Below are positions 61,141-64,000 of a stretch of DNA of 64,000 bases, piece by piece. The notes below the pieces were generated by a model. The model was given only the letters and a program-made list of their open reading frames with translations. It did no database searches and was not told the DNA's origin. The stretch comes from Virgisporangium aurantiacum (GTDB lineage Bacteria > Actinomycetota > Actinomycetes > Mycobacteriales > Micromonosporaceae), in assembly GCF_016863635.1 (NCBI RefSeq), contig NZ_BOPG01000028.1:38340-102339 (forward strand), in the 5' to 3' direction. The translations under genes and the position numbers were made by a program. The first letter of the stretch is position 1, and every line of letters begins with the position of its first letter.

Positions 61141-62010
61141 TCAGGCGAGTGGGCGGGTGGTCTGCACCCCGGTACGTTCGTCGTGGAGTCGGATGATCTG
61201 TTCGTCCACTGTGGACGGTGCGGGACCGTGAACCGCGAGCAGCCGGCACACCGCGTATCCCGCGGCGGCGGCTTCGTACCGGGCCAACCAATGCTGGAAA
61301 CGTCGCTCGGCGTTGCCGTCGGCGTACGGCCAGCGTTCGTTCGGCGCCTTGGTGCCGGGTAGGCGCCATGGCTTGGGTGTGAGGCGGGCGCGGAACGTGC
61401 CGTGTGCACGGCACAGTTCACGGTAGACCGGGTCGGCGCCGAGTTCGGCGAGAATCTGCCCACCACGGGCCGACGCCGTGGGCTCCTCGACACCGGTGAC
61501 GAACACCCGCAGCCCGGACGCGGTGCGGTAGACGACAACGCCGAGCCCGGGGTTGGCGCGCGCCCAGCCGCCGATCGTGACGAGGCGTTCGACCACCAAC
61601 GGCGGCTCCGCCGCGGGACCGGTTTCGGCCGCACGCCGCTGGAACAACCGTCGCAGCAGGCCGCCGGCCGTCGGCTCACGCATCTCCGGCAGGTCGACGT
61701 CGGCGATCAGGACGCGGTCGGTGTTGAGAACCTCGGCGCCGTACCGGTTGCGGGTGACCGCGAGAACCTGCTCCCCGTCGAGGACGAGTTCGTCCAGGAT
61801 CGGCTCCCGAAGCGGCGTTCGTGGGTAGTAGCCGCCCACGCGGGTGCCGACCCCGACCCGGGTCAGGGCGGATCGCAGTTGCTCGTGTGCCATGTCGAGT
61901 GCCTCGGTGGCGGACGACATGGACCATCCCCACACCCGCCGGAACAACTGTTGCCCCTGCTGACCGGTGCCCGTGCCTTCGGCCACCGCCCAGAACCTGG
62001 GAATCCGCAC
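61141..62010 (-). CDS. Conserved-looking hypothetical protein
   Basis: GTG 62010 has GGGAG five bases upstream; 289 residues. No domain is recognised. Visible features: an N-terminal Gly/Gln-rich strand (GTGTGQQGQQLF), a helix (SATEALDMAHEQLRSAL), alternating strands (GEQVLAVTRNRYGAEVLN; RVLIADVDLPE), a basic Arg-rich loop (GGLLRRLFQRRAA), and an aromatic C-terminal part (NERWPYADGNAERRFQHWLARYE). It has no signal peptide or membrane helix. The frame has strong codon bias, so it is a real gene. Confidence 0.65.
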   Translation of the reverse strand: MRIPRFWAVAEGTGTGQQGQQLFRRVWGWSMSSATEALDMAHEQLRSALTRVGVGTRVGGYYPRTPLREPILDELVLDGEQVLAVTRNRYGAEVLNTDRVLIADVDLPEMREPTAGGLLRRLFQRRAAETGPAAEPPLVVERLVTIGGWARANPGLGVVVYRTASGLRVFVTGVEEPTASARGGQILAELGADPVYRELCRAHGTFRARLTPKPWRLPGTKAPNERWPYADGNAERRFQHWLARYEAAAAGYAVCRLLAVHGPAPSTVDEQIIRLHDERTGVQTTRPLA

Positions 62011-62128
62011 CGCTTCTCCCGCGCCTTCCCGAACCGGGGTCCGCCACCCGAACGTGGACGCCGCCAAGGTACCCGACGTCACGGCCCTTCCGGCGCGGTG
62101 ACCGGAAGGGCCGCCGTTCAGGCGATCG

Positions 62129-62734
62129 TCAGAGCCAGCCGGCCTCGACGGCGTTGCGTACCGCTTCCAGCCGGCTGCGGGCACCCACCTTCCGCTCGAT
62201 GTTCGACAGGTAGTTCCGGATCGTGCCCGCCGTGAGGAACAACGCCGCGGCGATCTCGGTGGTCGACATGCCGTCGGCCACCATGCGCAGGACGTCGGCC
62301 TCCCGTGGGGTGAACGGGTTGCCCGGCGCACCGAGCGCGGCGATCGCGATACCGGGTTCGATGAAGCGTTCCCCGGCCGCCACCCGCCTGATCGCGTCGA
62401 TCAGTTCCCGTATGTTGCAGTCCGGGCTCAGGAACCCGTGAACCTGGGAACCGAGAGCGCGCTGCAGCGTGGCGGACGCGGTGGCATCGATCAATGCGAT
62501 GACGCAGCAGTCCGCGCCGTGCTCGCTGATCGTGCGGACGGCGGTGAGCCCGCAACCGCCACGGGTGTCCATTTCGACGACCGCGATGTCCGGGCGGACC
62601 TTGCGTACCAGCGCGGCGGTCACGGCGGAGCAGGTGGCATCCGCCACCACCTCCAGGTCGTCCTCGAACGAGACCACAGTGGCGATGGCACTTCGTAACA
62701 GACGGATTTCGGCAATCAACAGAATGCGTGTCAA
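62129..62734 (-). CDS. NarL/LuxR-type response regulator with degenerate receiver
   Basis: TTG 62734 has GGAGG eight bases upstream; 201 residues. The C-terminal LuxR helix-turn-helix is intact (FTPREADVLRMVADGMSTTEIAAALFLT). The receiver has lost the usual phosphorylation residues: the acidic pair reads E9-I10, the phospho-acceptor position is E54 (AVVEMD instead of LLDIE), and the Lys site is P104 (GFLSPD). Glu at the acceptor may mimic the phosphorylated state. No kinase gene is adjacent. It follows the LPxV repeat gene on the same strand after 132 bp. Confidence 0.88.
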   Translation of the reverse strand: MTRILLIAEIRLLRSAIATVVSFEDDLEVVADATCSAVTAALVRKVRPDIAVVEMDTRGGCGLTAVRTISEHGADCCVIALIDATASATLQRALGSQVHGFLSPDCNIRELIDAIRRVAAGERFIEPGIAIAALGAPGNPFTPREADVLRMVADGMSTTEIAAALFLTAGTIRNYLSNIERKVGARSRLEAVRNAVEAGWL

Positions 62735-62866
62735 GGGTCAGTCCTCCGAAAATTCACACGGTTCGACACAGCTCGGCGTGCGGCGAACCGCCGGACGCGA
62801 ACCGCGAATCGACAAACGTGGTGCCGTGCGGCCGTCGGACATGGTCGCCGACAGCCAAAATGAGGA

Positions 62867-64000
62867 CTAACCGGAAGGGGCCGGCCCATCAGGGTTCCGG
62901 CCCGAGCCGAATCCGGGACAATGGACGCCAAGGCCCGAGACGAGTTCATCCGCACCCCGCCCGGGCGGGGTGACGGCCCAGGCGGACGCCGAACGGTCCC
63001 CGCCACTCGAGGTCCCCGCCAGTGCGTCCGCATGCGGAAGCCGCCCGGGCAGCCGGGTCGGGGCGGCGGGTGCCGGCACGGATCCGCCGACGCTCGTTCC
63101 GCCGCTGTGGCCCGTGGCCGCGACCGGCGCAGCATCCGGCCCGCAAACCGACATGACGATCAGCCAGCGGCCGGCGGGCGGAGTCTCCGCCGGAATCTCC
63201 GTCCCGGCAGCGGAGACTCCGGCACGATTCTGGTCGGGAGAAACCGGCGTCGCGGACGGTTCACTTCCCGACGGGACGACCGGAGCCGCACCCCCATCCG
63301 TGCCCGACCCACCCGGCACCGTGACCCCCGGCTGCACGCCGGTACCCGAACCACCTGCCGGCGGAACCGCCAACCCGGGCCGTCGAACGCCAGGCAGTTC
63401 GGTCGCCGGCAGCTGGACGCCGGGCAGTTGGACGCCGGGCAGTTGGACGCCGGGCAGTTGGACGCCGGGCAGTTGAACACCGGGTAGTTCGAGGCCGGGC
63501 AGTTGAACGCCGGGCAGTTCGGTCGCCGGCAGTTGGACGCCAGGTAGTTCGACGGCGGGTAGTTCGACGGCGGGCAGTTCGACGGCGGGCAGTTCGACAC
63601 CAGGTAGCTCGACGCTGGGCAGTTGAACGCCAGGGAGCTGAACGCCGGGCAGCCCGGCCGCTGGCAGTTGAACACCGGGCAGTTGAAGGCTGGGCAGTCC
63701 AACGCTTGGGAGCTTGACACCGGGTAGCCCAACACCGGGTAGGTCAACGCCAGGTAGTTCAACGCTCGGCAGTTCAACGCTGGGCAGTTCGGTCGCCGGC
63801 AGTTCGACGCTAGGCAATTGAAGGCGGGGCAGTTCAACACCGGGTGGTTCGACGCTTGGCAGTTCGACGCTGGGCTGTTGAACGCTGGGCAGCTTGACGG
63901 TGGGCAGCTCGGTCGCCGGCAGTTGAATGTCGGGGGCGTTGACGGTGGGGTCGTCGAGGGTGGGGACATCGACGGCGGGGATGTTGACGGCGGGGACATC
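62867..64000 (-). CDS. Protein of tandem LPxV pentapeptides (N-terminus missing)
   Basis: The frame is open from the right window edge to a stop at 62867 (377 codons seen), so the true start is outside. The first 200 residues are pentads of the form (E/Q/K/D/G)-L-P-(G/S/A)-V, for example ELPGVQLPGV, with variants PATELP at intervals. A Pro/Gly/Thr-rich section (AVPPAGGSGTGVQPG) and a C-terminal part with Ser/Gly/Pro and two Cys follow. The charge and hydrophobicity alternate as in extended beta repeats. Function unknown; a cell-wall or surface spacer is possible. A competing frame on the same strand gives Cys/Asn-rich repeats, but its codon bias is poorer. Confidence 0.7.
   Translation of the reverse strand, partial: DVPAVNIPAVDVPTLDDPTVNAPDIQLPATELPTVKLPSVQQPSVELPSVEPPGVELPRLQLPSVELPATELPSVELPSVELPGVDLPGVGLPGVKLPSVGLPSLQLPGVQLPAAGLPGVQLPGVQLPSVELPGVELPAVELPAVELPAVELPGVQLPATELPGVQLPGLELPGVQLPGVQLPGVQLPGVQLPGVQLPATELPGVRRPGLAVPPAGGSGTGVQPGVTVPGGSGTDGGAAPVVPSGSEPSATPVSPDQNRAGVSAAGTEIPAETPPAGRWLIVMSVCGPDAAPVAATGHSGGTSVGGSVPAPAAPTRLPGRLPHADALAGTSSGGDRSASAWAVTPPGRGADELVSGLGVHCPGFGSGRNPDGPAPSG
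63385..63930 (-). repeat. 15-bp tandem repeats coding the LPxV pentads
   Basis: About 36 imperfect copies of a 15-bp unit (minus strand GAACTGCCCGGCGTC and variants). Blocks of several near-identical units (e.g. 63417-63476) suggest recent expansion by slippage. The repeats thin out towards the right edge. Confidence 0.85.

Noticed and set aside
63385..63930. Possible CRISPR array because of regular short repeats
   Set aside because: Units are contiguous 15-mers without spacers and keep a reading frame; they encode pentapeptides.
63160..63999. Alternative minus-strand frame giving Cys/Asn/Pro-rich repeats
   Set aside because: It is the shifted reading of the same 15-bp units with poorer third-position GC; the LPxV frame is preferred.

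Overview
The window is high-GC DNA with dense, often overlapping genes, frequent GTG starts, many secreted carbohydrate-active enzymes carrying CBM2 or ricin-type lectin modules, a SARP regulator, and several genes that look leaderless (a TANNNT -10 box 6-8 nt before the start codon). This points to a filamentous actinomycete, plausibly Micromonosporaceae; the family is an inference from style and gene content. No rRNA, tRNA, CRISPR array or insertion sequence was recognised.

Layout. 1-2.1 kb: the start of a membrane protein resembling a histidine kinase (runs off the left edge) and a secreted TAP-type hydrolase. 2.3-15.5 kb: a giant secreted protein with six LamG modules, an RHS/Hint polymorphic toxin whose start overlaps it, and a small S1-like protein that overlaps the toxin end and is the immunity candidate. 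15.6-17.7 kb: three related lipoproteins. 17.9-24.2 kb: a crystallin-like inhibitor, a GH5-type hydrolase, a SARP/NB-ARC/TPR regulator and a Gfo/Idh/MocA oxidoreductase. 24.3-30.7 kb: a LysR regulator, then an ABC exporter and two-component system in one overlapping operon, with a divergent CPBP protein. 31.2-43.2 kb: an arabinan/arabinoxylan locus (GH62, lectin-GH43, GH127, GH43-CBM6, esterase-CBM2) divergent from a GH27-CBM13 enzyme and followed by a LacI regulator, with repeated operator-like sequences in the divergent promoter. 43.2-54.2 kb: a CGNR zinc-finger protein, a sugar ABC importer with both permeases fused, an IclR regulator, and a GH10 xylanase - GH6 cellulase - CE1 esterase - PhyH-like dioxygenase run. 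54.2-61.1 kb: a LuxR-type ATPase regulator, two alpha/beta hydrolases, an MBL-fold enzyme, an epimerase and an acetyltransferase. 61.1-64 kb: a protein of unknown function, a response regulator with a degenerate phosphorylation site, and a protein built of LPxV pentapeptides that runs off the right edge.

How the genes may work together. The 31-54 kb block is a plant cell-wall (arabinoxylan/arabinan) utilisation region: secreted debranching enzymes, backbone hydrolases and esterases release sugars that the fused importer takes up. LacI and IclR regulators lie beside two distinct motif sets: TGTTAnCGnTnnC(A/G) sites around the arabinan promoters, and an exact CGAAACTTTCG box shared by the importer and xylanase promoters. 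The 2-15 kb block looks like a contact or secreted polymorphic toxin with a lectin-like partner. Heptamer repeats phased at about 11 bp occur upstream of it and also between the SARP gene and the GH5 gene, suggesting that the SARP may control both.
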